Positions 43,086 to 53,154 of a DNA stretch of 64,000 nucleotides are shown here, in pieces. Within the stretch, counting starts at the first letter, position 1; each line of letters begins with the position of its first letter. The notes under the pieces were generated by a model. It searched no databases and was not told the DNA's origin. It was given only the letters and a program-made list of their open reading frames with translations. This DNA is from Angiostrongylus vasorum (taxonomy: Eukaryota; Nematoda; Chromadorea; Rhabditida; Metastrongylidae). The DNA is taken from NCBI GenBank assembly GCA_018806985.1, contig JADANN010000148.1, forward strand, positions 744,001 through 808,000, given 5' to 3'. Both the position numbers and the translations under genes were made by a program.

Positions 43086-44074
43086 CATAAGAACCATAGT
43101 AACATGAAGCAAGTAGCGCAAATAATACCACCTACAGCCATGGAGCGATCCAGTAAAGTCTCTTTTATCATTCCTTGATATTTCCAATCCGTGAACTCTT
43201 CTAGTGATTGAAATAATCCTCTATTTTCGAGAGACCAGTAGATCCATGAAAACAAGATTCGACGACACCCATTGCCGCAGTCAACCGAATTTAAATGTCG
43301 TCGTTTAGTGGTCACTTAAGAAGAACATGGCCACCAGAATTTTAAAGTTTAATGCTAAAGATAAAAGTAGAGCGGCATTAGAATATAGCATCACAGTGCA
43401 ACATTCTCAATCCAGGAAGCTTCGCTGTATCTTGGTACATTTCAGGACGGTTCATTTCCGTGCCCAAAGTAAATTGGCAGTATGCAGACTTCACAGATGA
43501 GATAAATCTGGCTAGAGCGCAAACTTCAGGTGTGCTTTTGCATTTTTGTAAAAAAAATTTTTTGTGCTCAAGTTCAGTACAAGTTCTACCTTGAAAGATT
43601 AAACGCAAAACCTGTGAAGGTTTGAGTCTGTGCTGCTATAATTCTTTTCTCAATAAAGAAGAAAAAGGAATTATCAGAATTACATAATTGATGAAACATT
43701 TATGTTAAAGCTGCTTCTAGTAGCATCTGATGATCACTACTTTCAAAACAAAGTTATTTGTATTAGTGGTTCTGCTAAGGAGTAATTTTCAAGAAGCCAT
43801 CATAAACTAGTATGCATCGTCAATTGCCGTTGCTAGAGGAACATAAAGTGCATGGAAAGTGCTGCCCGCCCAAGAGCTGTACCGTATAGACAAATGCTGA
43901 GTTCTTCTTTCTTCCGCATTGGACATTTCATCATCTCCGCCTTGCGCTCTTGTGTATAACAATTTTGCTCAATTCAGTATTGGTAATTTTATTGCGGTTG
44001 CTTGTTAGATCAGTTTAATACCGAGATTCATGACCTAGTGAAATACGCGGCATACTGATGATTTTCTTTTTTTT

Positions 44075-44435
44075 TATATGACCCGTCTTCACCTCTACTG
44101 TTCGGATCCCAGCACTTCTATTCGAATCGTTTCCTCGCATCCATCATCCACGAAGATCTTGCAACTTCTACGTGTGGTTTCGGTTGCTGCTTGCGGATTT
44201 TTATTTCACCTTGAATGACGTAGAATGCTGATTGAGCAGTTCTCCGTGGAGTCCTGAGATAGCCGGGCTAGAGAGTTCCCAGTTGGATGGCAGCTAGTGA
44301 TTTCTTTTCGCAGACTTGTCCGGTACCAATTTCCCGACCCCAGAGGAATGTGAAGCTTGCTTGGCCCGGAGCAGAATCGAACTAGCAGCATGCTCGTGAT
44401 AACGGACATCACTAGCACAGTGCTATCCGCCCCTG
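44075..44435 (-). repeat. SINE family B, full-length copy
   Basis: Matches 5285-5655 in order along its length: ATGACCCGTCTTCACCTCTA, CCACGAAGATCTTGCAACTT, CTTGAATGACGTAGAATGCT, CTTGTCCGGTACCAATTTCC, GGAGCAGAATCGAACTAGCA, and the tRNA-like head (reverse of GGGGCGGATAGCACTGTGC). Confidence 0.8.
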
Positions 44436-45359
44436 ATTTATTTTTTACTGTAGTATAATGCGTGCAGCAGGTCGAAAACAAGCCTATTTCGGCTGTACGA
44501 TGATTGTTAATGTTTCAAAATCCTATTCAGTTATGAAGCACGAGTTCACCTGCCATGGTTTTCCTCCGTCTGATGTTTGATCGATGAATTGTCTTTATAT
44601 GCTTGATTTTTTGCGTGAAACTGAAAGACATCTGAAGTAGACATTGTTTCTTGCTCGTTTTGATGTTCCACTTTTAGGTCTACTTTCCTTTTCATAACTG
44701 TTTGTCCAAATTATATCTGCGTTCATAGAATAATCAGCATTCTTAGTTAAGAACTCATTTCGTCTAGAAAGATCAGGCGGCATTCTAGTGCTCATAATAC
44801 GACCTCATTACTTTCTTAGAGTTGGCAGTTTTGCGTTGAACAGGGTTCACAACTACGAGGATCTGACCTCGTTCACTAACTTGCCGTTGATTTCATTTTC
44901 CACTCCGCATGCATCATTTCTTCTGTGTGTGCTGTGACCTGTATTTTCGTTTCGAAAATGCTTCTTGTCTTGTTACACACTTTCTCCCCTTGTCGCTTCA
45001 CTTTTTACTTCTATTCCCATGTCTATGTATGATTTAGAATTGTATTAAAACTAATTAGTGGACGAGTAATCGAAGAAATGGCTCCCCGTCTCCTATCTAT
45101 AAGGGCTAGCGAATGAAAGTTGTAAGGACCAGAAAACGCCCAAGGAAGGTTATATCGGAACTTCAGGGAATGACAAATTGCTCAATCAGCAATGAAATAG
45201 CCCAAGTATACTGCACACTACACCCTCCCATGGGAGACAAATAGTGAGACATGACCAGATCTCGAGCTGAATAGGAAATTATTTTACGGGATAGAAATAA
45301 ACTATCCACGACGCAATGAGGAAATTTTTCTGCTGTGCACTATGCCACGAGAAAGGTGT

Positions 45360-45720
45360 CCTATCAAATTGCTCTTCACACTCTTCTTTAGGCCGCAGTT
45401 CGCCTTAAGTCCTAGGTCATCGCTCTGCAAGAGACAGGCAACAAAAATGACTGACATGTGACAATTAAATAACGAGGCTGTTGAGAACCATGCCCATGAA
45501 GAAAGGAGAACATCAAATGTCGATAAAATCCTCTCAATAAAAAATAGGTCGCCGCTATTGGCTATGAGCGCGCTTCCACGCTTCGTCAAAAGGACCATAA
45601 TCATCGGCTACTACAGGAAAGCCCAGAGCGAATTAGACGCATTCTGTGGTCCGTTGGAATAAGCAATTCTCAACATAAAGACTTAACTGTAAACTTCTTT
45701 AAGAAAATTCCAATGCTTAT
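45360..45720 (+). pseudogene. RTE-type endonuclease fragment, very decayed
   Basis: In plus-strand frames I read RQATKMTDM followed by a stop, then QLNNEAVENHAHEERRTSN and SPLLAMSALPRFVKRTIIIG, QSELDAFCGPLE. This loosely follows the nematode RTE endonuclease order (ALQETK..., SPRLAILRLRP..TITIINCYSP, ELDAFYEQLEE). The assignment rests on spacing and a few residues. Confidence 0.35.
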
Positions 45721-46139
45721 CAGAAGGCAGTGGAAGTGACAATAAGATCTGGGAATTTTCAAATTCTATGCAGAAATGAGAATTTTGTGCTCTGTTGGTA
45801 CGTGGGTATCACTTAACAACACGACTCATCGCTTCGATTGCATTCCCACCAAAAAAATTGACTCCTTTGACCACCTTTATTCTTTTCCAATAAAACTTTA
45901 ACAATGAAAAGGCCCAACTTCGATGGCGCTTAGGCCAACCAGGCCCTCCATATTTCCGGGGTTACGAAACTAGTATCAGACTAATCCTAGCCATCTGTGA
46001 TCCAGAAAAGTTACATGTGATGCCTGTGATGAAAACATGGGAAAGCGCTATGAAAGGTAGTCCAATAGTCCAAATTCGATTCGATCAGCATTTACTGACA
46101 TTTATGCAAATGACCAGAAATTTTCAACTAACAACCAAG

Positions 46140-46262
46140 CCCAACGGCACACCCTGAAGACTTTTATGGAATATTGATGCGAGAAAATGAATCGAATCCG
46201 AGAAGTGCGGAGATCCGCAAAATATATGGTGGCAGATCCTGCAAAATATGAAGAAACAAGTA
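46140..46262 (+). repeat. SINE family B 3' fragment
   Basis: GAAAATGAATCGAATCCGAG, AAGTGCGGAGATCCGCAAAA, ATGGTGGCAGATCCTGC corresponds to the reversed tail at 5300-5360 and 44090-44150. Confidence 0.45.
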
Positions 46263-46269
46263 AGAAAGA

Positions 46270-47930
46270 TGTTGGATGCAGTTTGAAAAGAATGATTTGT
46301 GGAAATGCCCTCGGCTTCCACCCGAGGGTAAAGTTTGCAAATAGATTTCGTGAACAAAGCCTGGTCTGCCCCTATTTCTCATCAAAACCTCAAAATTCCC
46401 GCTAGAGATAGACATTCTCCCTGATATCTTGGTATAGCTGTTTTCTTGAAGTCCGAATTGCCGTAAAGTACTTTGGGAGAACACAGTTGTACGACGAGAC
46501 ACCATACACAGGACTTCCTCCGTGTTGTAAACCGCAAATTAAACGCACCTTTTGGATCTATATCAGAAAATATTTTAAAAATACTATAGTTCTTTGGGCA
46601 GTGAAAGATACCACACAATGTTACGGCCCCAGAAAGGCCTAGGAATATATTTCGAAGGCAAAGTATGGTTGGTCTGGATATGGAATTAAAATATTTGTTG
46701 AGAGGGGGAACACTCTGCGCCGGATTCCAAGGGAATGCAAACATTTCCTACGACGACCACCTATACTGTAACTAGACGTCTGGAAGCGAATTGCGGAAAA
46801 ACCCTTATGACATTTGTGGAAAGTCACCACACTCAAAACACATCGCATGGACGGTAACTGTAATAGGAAGAAGAAAATGGAATGTCTACTAGATCTCGTT
46901 AGGACAGATCTATCAAATATCCAAGACATTGTACAGGTAAGCAGGACACTGTTTGGTCACATCATAGCTCTTCTACAACTGATCTTTCAGTTGCTCACGA
47001 ATTTTCCTCGCATTTTGTATACTTCAGACCTGAATGAAATCTTCCCTTTCTTTCACTTACCGTAGTTTCATCCATAGGAACCTCCTAGATCATTCATTTG
47101 GTCTACAAATATAACGGGTGTTACTCAATATTAGTCATTAACACATAACAGAGCAAGGCGCTTAGAAGCACTGTCGCTTGAGAAAACACCCAATTTTCAG
47201 CCTTTACGGGCATACTGGTTTTTTTAACAATAAAGAATTTTTTCGACAAATAGGAAACTTGAAGGGTTCTGAGCATAACAGGATTGAAGTAGAGCCTTTG
47301 CCCTATGGTTCTATGGGTGTGAATGATATGTTTGCTGCTATTTACTAAATCACATCATGGTTTCTTCACACAATCGCGTTGCTTTCAGTAATTGGAAGTG
47401 GCTCACAACTTATAATGGATCTGTTTCAGTATTTTCTGCACCGACACGTCCCATGTAATAATTATGATTTGTGGTAGTTACTAAAATGAAATAACAATTG
47501 ATTTTTTTTGTCAATTCCTAGTCAAAGATTTTCATGACTTTTTTTTTAAGCTGTCAAGTTTAGGTAATGACCTTTCTGGCCCAACCCCTCCTACATTCAT
47601 CCGTTTTTGATTACTTATCGAATGAGTTTACATAGCGCAGCAAAAGTTCTGTAATCGGCTGAACTGAAAATGAGAACTGCACGTCCAAATCGTTCACTCC
47701 CACAGTCATCTTTGGACGTCCGTAATGTCTTAAATCAGTGCCATTCCTGAATTTTCAAAAATTTCCTCCTATTCTTCCATTGCAGCAAGACCAACCCTTT
47801 TTCCAACAACTTCGTATTTTTCGACTTTCACGATTACGTGGTCGAGTGGCAATAGCTCTTCGCAAAGTGGCCAAAACTGCCCTTTATAAAGTTATCAAAA
47901 ATGATTACTTCGTATATCGAAAATGTTTAC
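46270..47930. other. Intergenic, no supported feature
   Basis: Overlapping minus-strand frames at 46164-46929 and plus frame 46814-47065 show no recognised family. Confidence 0.4.
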
Positions 47931-47939
47931 CTCCTGTAG

Positions 47940-48080
47940 TCAGCGAGTTGCATGAAGGCTCGTTCATATTAGATATACGATATTTCTTTGAGCTCCCGGA
48001 AAGGGAGTCGCGGATTCGAAGCTCACCTGGAGTTCCAAGTTTTACAAATGTCTCAGCACCATTGTGGTTGTACTGTGCTT
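47940..48080 (+). repeat. SINE family E fragment
   Basis: GAGCTCCCGGAAAGGGAGTC, GCGGATTCGAAGCTCACCTG (B-box-like GGATTCGAAGC), AATGTCTCAGCACCATTGTG, GTTGTACTGTGCTTCTG. Confidence 0.55.
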
Positions 48081-49069
48081 CTGTTATTTTGAATCTAGCA
48101 GGCAATATGTGTCAAATTTTCTAATCCACTGTGATTGCAAGCACTTTAACGGATTATAACATAGGAACTCGATCCAAGTCGTTTGTTGTTTCATTCGCAG
48201 CAGAGTTTCATGTTTTGTTGAAACTTTCCTTCCATCCTTATCTAATTATCCTCACTAGAACTTTGTGTGTATCTCCGACAAGATTAGTAAATTTTTGAAG
48301 TTATCTGCATCTTCATTGACCTATAATAAGGCCGTAATAATTTTTGGACATCAGCAAACAGGTGCTTTTCAAAAATCCCTTGCTTTTATTCTTTCTCGAG
48401 TTTAACGTTTGTGTTAATTTTTTTAGCGCTTACGAAATGTTTAGATGTTGTTTCAAAACAATTATGATGACAACTTTTTTGTCTTTGCTACTTCTTTAAA
48501 TGAGGGTAATGGCGGTGGTGCTACACTCATTGGCAGAGTAATCTGTTAGGTTGTTCGTAATTCAATGCAGGATTTAAACCTGTGTTTCTAAAACGGTTCA
48601 CCACGGAAGCTGCGTTAATGAAGATAGAAACACCGGAATCCAGACGTTTTGCCTTCGATGGAGCATATAGCTTTGTACTTCTGTAGGCGACTAAGTTGTT
48701 GAAAGCAGTTTCGGACTCGGCTTCGTTTCTGAAACGTTTTTCATAAGAGAAGCTGTCGAGATGTGAAATTAGGTAGGCGGGAGTTCCGGCGAGTACATCG
48801 TATGATGAAAAGTTTTCAGCTTTCAGAATGTGGCCGCGAGTTATCGCGAAGGGATTGGTCCTTTGTCCGTTTTTTCATTTGTCGATTAACTTTGACTCTC
48901 CTGTTTTCTTTAGATGCTCCGAAACACCTAAAGTGAATTGAAATTTGCAAAAGCAACCTTGCTGAATTTCTATTATAATTAGGCCAGTTTATATCACTAT
49001 TTAATTATACAGAGCACAACTGCAGAAAACAAGTTAGCACGAATATATGGTGGTACTAAGCTGAACAAG

Positions 49070-49150
49070 ACGGCTCTGCTCTGAGGAAAACGAAGACGAT
49101 GAAACGTTGGCCGAATAAACCTCTCATCAGCATCGTCTCAGCCCGTCTAT
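49070..49150 (+). repeat. PLE-type repeat, degenerate hammerhead-like core
   Basis: GGCTCTGCTCTGAGGAAAAC, GAAGACGATGAAACGTTGGC, CGAATAAACCTCTCATCAGC. Core CTGAGGA...GAAAC is present, but stem II pairing is poor and the AAC-rich segment is missing. Confidence 0.4.
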
Positions 49151-49556
49151 GCAAAATGAAGAACATTCTGACGACCACAGCCCTCAGCTGTCCCCTCACC
49201 GCTGGCTCAATGCGTATTCAAGCTGAGATCGGTGTTGTTTTTGCATGCGTGACCTGAAATCCGATTGTGTACTGGCAAAGCGCCGCCCTCTTTTTTCTTA
49301 ATAAGGAACACTTCTTTTCCGCAGTTTTCTTGCCATTTTCCTCTATTTATCATGGCTCAATGCATGTGAATTAAAACTACGTGCATCACCTTGCCCTGTT
49401 TCATCGACGTTATTTCAGAATTCCAACTCCGTTCAGAAACATTCCTCTTCGAAGTTCGTTGACCTTTTCTTATCATTTACGCAGCCTTAAACTGAGTTAC
49501 CGATTCCGTTTACGAGAACTTAACAGAGCATATTATCACTGCAGCCACTGCCTAGT

Positions 49557-49800
49557 CAGGAACGCGTGTAGCGTAGTGGTTAGATACGCCTTGCAATACA
49601 CGTGGGATCGTTCCTTCGCCCCCGAGCCTTTGATTCGGGTGGTGAAATTGGTGCCATTATCAGAGTTGTCTGTGAGGAGAGCAGCACTGGCTGGATACAT
49701 TTCTTGGCTACCGTGAGTCATTGTGTACGGCAGATACACATTCAATTGCCTCTACCGATGCTTAATGAAAGCCAGATATTCATTCAAACACAGCTATTAT
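49557..49800 (+). repeat. SINE family A copy, diverged
   Basis: GGAACGCGTGTAGCGTAGTG, GTTAGATACGCCTTGCAATA, CACGTGGGATCGTTCC, GCAGCACTGGCTGGATACAT, CATTCAATTGCCTCTACCGA, TGCTTAATGAAAGCCAG. Confidence 0.7.
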
Positions 49801-50484
49801 ATTTGATGAAGTCGGACAGAGCGTTCCTCGGAAAATGACCAATACCGGGAAATTTACTTTTTGTCCTTTTGAAAGAAATTTATGATGCCTCTTTCAATAT
49901 CTACTACATAATCCTCGTATAACTACGGAAAGAAAACAGAGATGCGTACCATTTCGAACAGAATCTTGAATAATAACTTTGGGTAAAAGTTGGACACTGT
50001 TTCCCTGAACAATCTATCAGCAGAAGAGTTTTTTCTCCCAATAACTGAAATTATTTGCGTAATTTTCAGCAAGTGCTGAGAAGAAGCATAAGCGCTTGAT
50101 TGTCACAAAATATATGCAGCCTTCTTTCCAACAGTAGAATTGAAAACGACACTGGAGTTTCCTTTACACCTGCCGAAAATGAGATCTTAATGTAACTAAA
50201 ATAATATTTCTTCATTTCTGAAATATTTCAAAAGAACTCGAAGCCCGAGAAATGTATCAGGGAGTGGGAATCCGACGTCTTTATTTACGGCCCTCACAAT
50301 GTCGTCTGCCCTTTTCAAAGCTCTTCCTGCTATCGATTAACCATTCAAATAAACGAAGAGTGGTTAACCCAGTGGTTGTGGATATATCCTCCAGTGTTTA
50401 AGAGAATAGAAGACCATGTATACAGATTTTCTCTGCTGAGATCACGAAAGTGTCCAACTGATTGTGCCTCAGTTTGCCTTCCCA

Positions 50485-50540
50485 GGCTCTGAAGAAGGCG
50501 AAACCTCCGAAACGTCAGCCAGTATTGTAGTGAATATATC
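50485..50540 (+). repeat. PLE-type repeat fragment with hammerhead-like core
   Basis: GGCT/AGCC stem I (50485-50488 with 50517-50520), CTGAAGA core, imperfect stem II GGCG-AAAC-CTCC, GAAACGTC. The downstream sequence does not match the other copies, so it may be an old fragment or a second PLE subfamily. Confidence 0.5.
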
Positions 50541-50599
50541 TTGCTGTTAACAACCTAGTGTCTGCTCGTCAAGAAAACAGTAAGTCGTCCTCCAATGTT

Positions 50600-50850
50600 T
50601 CGCTGTCTCATCGTGGTTTGATGTTCGTGAGTGTCGAAGAAAGTATGTCGATGTGGAATGAAACCTTCTTATGTGTCAGCAACACCCCAGCTGGCAAGGA
50701 ATCTGATGTTTTCATCCAGAAGTCCAGATAAGAATAAACCAGTGCCAGAATCACAGCCATCCTGGCGCCACAGTGATCACTGGTTGACAAACGGTGACAA
50801 TCGTGAAAAACCCCACCTTGCATCCGAAGCTTCAGTGGAGCATAATCTTG
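50600..50850 (+). repeat. Family C copy, diverged
   Basis: CGCTGTCTCATCGTGG, GAGTGTCGAAGAAAGTATGT, AGCTGGCAAGGAATCTGATG, AGTCCAGATAAGAATAAACC, AGTGCCAGAATC, CACAGTGATCACTGGTTGAC keeps the order of 22865-23070 with many changes. The 95-codon frame here is a by-product. Confidence 0.45.
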
Positions 50851-50947
50851 CATATCTAGCAAATTACGGTACAAATTCAGGTTTCAAACAGCATGTACAA
50901 TTTCTTCATAAGTCTTGAGTATGGCCTATTTAGGTATAAAGTACAGG

Positions 50948-51229
50948 TCTATTAAGGAGGAATGTGTGGATTCGTTTAAAAGTCTTCCATTAAATCAACG
51001 GGGATTTGTTACGAATCTCCTCCAATAAATTAGCTCCAAAAAAACCACTCAGGTTACCTATGAGCATTTTTTTGCCAGGAACAGTAAAAATAAGTGGCCT
51101 GATCTCAAAGGAGGCCTCGATGCAGAAATGTTTGGTAAGACGACAAAGAAGAAGCTAGTGAAATCTCAGCTCCATGATAGGCTGCTTGAAAAGGAATGGC
51201 CTATATTAACAATCGACGCCTACAATTAA
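50948..51229 (+). other. Orphan exon-like or decayed coding piece, unknown
   Basis: One frame carries SIKEECVDSFKSLPLNQRGF, VTNLLQ, a TAA at 51026-51028, then after a possible acceptor ACCACTCAG (ending 51052) VTYEHFFARNSKNKWPDLKG, GLDAEMFGKTTKKKLVKSQL and HDRLLEKEWPILTIDAYN with TAA at 51227-51229. The charged, lysine-rich, low-complexity-free composition looks like real protein rather than chance, but I recognise no family. It could be a terminal exon of an unidentified gene or part of a transposon ORF interrupted by a stop. Confidence 0.3.
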
Positions 51230-51489
51230 TGTGCACCAGAGCCGGAATTCTCCATTGAGGATCTATTGATATAAGCTATGAAGAGAAAATAAGACGAGAC
51301 GAGCATTGGTAGAATTGAAATGTTTTTCAGCGTAAAGTTGGCCATAAATGTCAATTCTATTTGAACTCTAATGATTTGAATGGAATGCTTGGCCATAAAC
51401 TCGAACTCAGTTCGGAGATTTATGATCTGAATCGGATATCTTCAGTCAGAGAAATATGAACCGAAGACAGTCTTTTATATTTATCCTTT

Positions 51490-51710
51490 CTTAAAAGCCG
51501 ACACCGTGATGAGATGGAGGCGTTCTAATATGAACTTGTAGAATTTCAGAAAGGAGGAGCACAGCTTGTTCAAAGCCATCATTAGCGGTTTCAACACCAA
51601 AATTCACTTTTGGACTACGTCTAAAAACTTCACATCTAAACATACGGACAGTAATGGTACGAATAGGATAGGAAGCTGCTTCACTTTACTATGGGCAATC
51701 TTCTTCATAA
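51490..51710 (+). pseudogene. RTE endonuclease fragment
   Basis: FRKEEHSLFKAIISGFNTKI followed by HTDSNGTNRIG parallels [20 protein letters not shown] and the [17 protein letters not shown] region of the RTE at 37690-37810, in a single frame. The N of the endonuclease motif GDFN is retained although D became G. Confidence 0.6.
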
Positions 51711-51779
51711 TCAGAAGTCGCAACTACGTGGAAACCCCTTGCCAGGTGGAGAGACATTCAAAGGAGCTTTATCTCACAT

Positions 51780-52090
51780 ATTTCACTTTATGTGACCCGT
51801 CATGATATTTATCGTGGTGATCCGAGCACTCCTTGCATTTGAATCGTCTTTTCGCTTTCATCGTCCATGTGATCTTCAAATATTTCGTGTACTGTTGCAG
51901 CTGATGCTTGAGGATTTCTTCTTTATGAGTGCCGTAGAATGCTGGTCAAGTTAATTTTCCTTGCAATGTTAAAAATAGCCGGATTAAAGCGTTCCCACGT
52001 GTATCAGAGAAGAGTGTTATCAGAATGGCGAACCAAAACATTGTTTCCTGATGGACTGCATCACCAACCACCCTCGCTCAAATGAAATTA
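51780..52090 (-). repeat. SINE family B copy, left arm of inverted pair
   Basis: ATGTGACCCGTCATGATATT, CATCGTCCATGTGATCTTCA, GAGTGCCGTAGAATGCTGGT, AGCCGGATTAAAGCGTTCCC, and a head remnant TCACCAACCACCCTCGCTC. Confidence 0.65.
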
Positions 52091-52164
52091 CCACAATGAA
52101 GTAAATATGAACATAGTACGTAGAAAACTTTGCCAATTGATTCCCGTGCTGTAAAGATAGAATG

Positions 52165-52510
52165 GGAGTGTGGGAATAGCGCAGTGGTCAGTGACGCCGT
52201 TGATCAGGAAGCAAAGGCGCTAGCTTGAGCCTGGGCAGAGCGCTTTTTTTCCAGCCAACGTAGGAACGCCTTAGCCCAGTTATCTTCACAATTGCAAGGA
52301 AAATAGACTCGACCAGCATTCTGGGACACTCATAAAGAGGACGAAATCCTCAAGTGATAGCTGGAACAACACGCGAAGTTTTCAAAGACCAATGTGGGCG
52401 ATGAATGCGAGCAAAACGAATCAAGCGCAAGAAATGATGGGATCCGCACAGGAAATGTGATGACAGGTCATGTAAAACCAAAAAACGAAAAAACATGGGA
52501 TCGCGCATCG
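52165..52510 (+). repeat. SINE family B copy, right arm
   Basis: Head GTGTGGGAATAGCGCAGTGG with an A-box match TAGCGCAGTGG, GGAACGCCTTAGCCCAGTTA, GACCAGCATTCTGGGACACT, AGTTTTCAAAGACCAATGTG, ATGATGGGATCCGCACAGG. The 3' end near 52500 mirrors the left end of 51780-52090. Confidence 0.65.
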
Positions 52511-52855
52511 ATTTTGTAACCCAACATTCTCTTTTTTTGCTGAAAGGCGAAGAAGAAATATTACACAAGAAATGAGACTCGCAACCAATTAAACATTTGG
52601 GATTTGTCCATTTCTTTCACAATGTTTTAGGTAGATCCCAATGTCTAAAATGTGGATGAGGAGTGTACCGACTTATCCAACACCTTCCAATAGCAAAACA
52701 ACCAAAAGATTGAAAGACATCAAAAGCTGCCATTCTCTCAATACTTTAGAAATGGTATCTTAATGATAACGCGTAACTTAGTTTCAAGTTTGGAAAATTC
52801 TGCAAGGAAGACATTGCTAGAGATTTATTCCAACAAAAACATTCCAATAAGACAA

Positions 52856-53139
52856 AGAGCGCGTGTGGCGCAGTGGTGGGAGGCGTCCTTCAATACACAT
52901 GGAATCGATCCCCACGCCAATGGCCCACCAAGCGTTCCATCTCTCTGGGGTCGGCAAATTGGTACCAGCATATCTGCGAGGATAGTAGAACTGGCTCGAT
53001 ATATCGGTAGGCCACCACGAGTCATTGTAAAAGCCAGATATGCATTCAACCACCTCCAAACGATGCTTAAGGAAGTCGAAAGCATGGCGCTTTCCTCACG
53101 GATTGATCAACGCCGAGAGCTTTAACCTTTCGTCCTTTA
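52856..53139 (+). repeat. SINE family A, complete element with 13-bp target-site duplication
   Basis: Flanked by TCCAATAAGACAA at 52843-52855 and 53140-53152. tRNA-derived head GAGCGCGTGTGGCGCAGTGG (A box TGGCGCAGTGG, consensus TRGCNNAGYGG) and GGAATCGATCCCCAC as a B-box-like block. The body GTCGGCAAATTGGTACCAGC and TATATCGGTAGGCCACCACG, the tail region AACGATGCTTAAGGAAGTCG and TCAACGCCGAGAGCTTTAAC, and a short T-rich end follow. About 284 bp. The two boxes would let RNA polymerase III transcribe it; movement would need a LINE such as the RTE in this window, which is an inference. Confidence 0.9.
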
Positions 53140-53154
53140 TCCAATAAGACAATA

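Noticed and set aside
52858..52960. Functional tRNA gene suggested by A and B boxes
   Set aside because: No cloverleaf anticodon arm or acceptor pairing can be drawn, and the sequence repeats with a 284-bp SINE body and target-site duplication.
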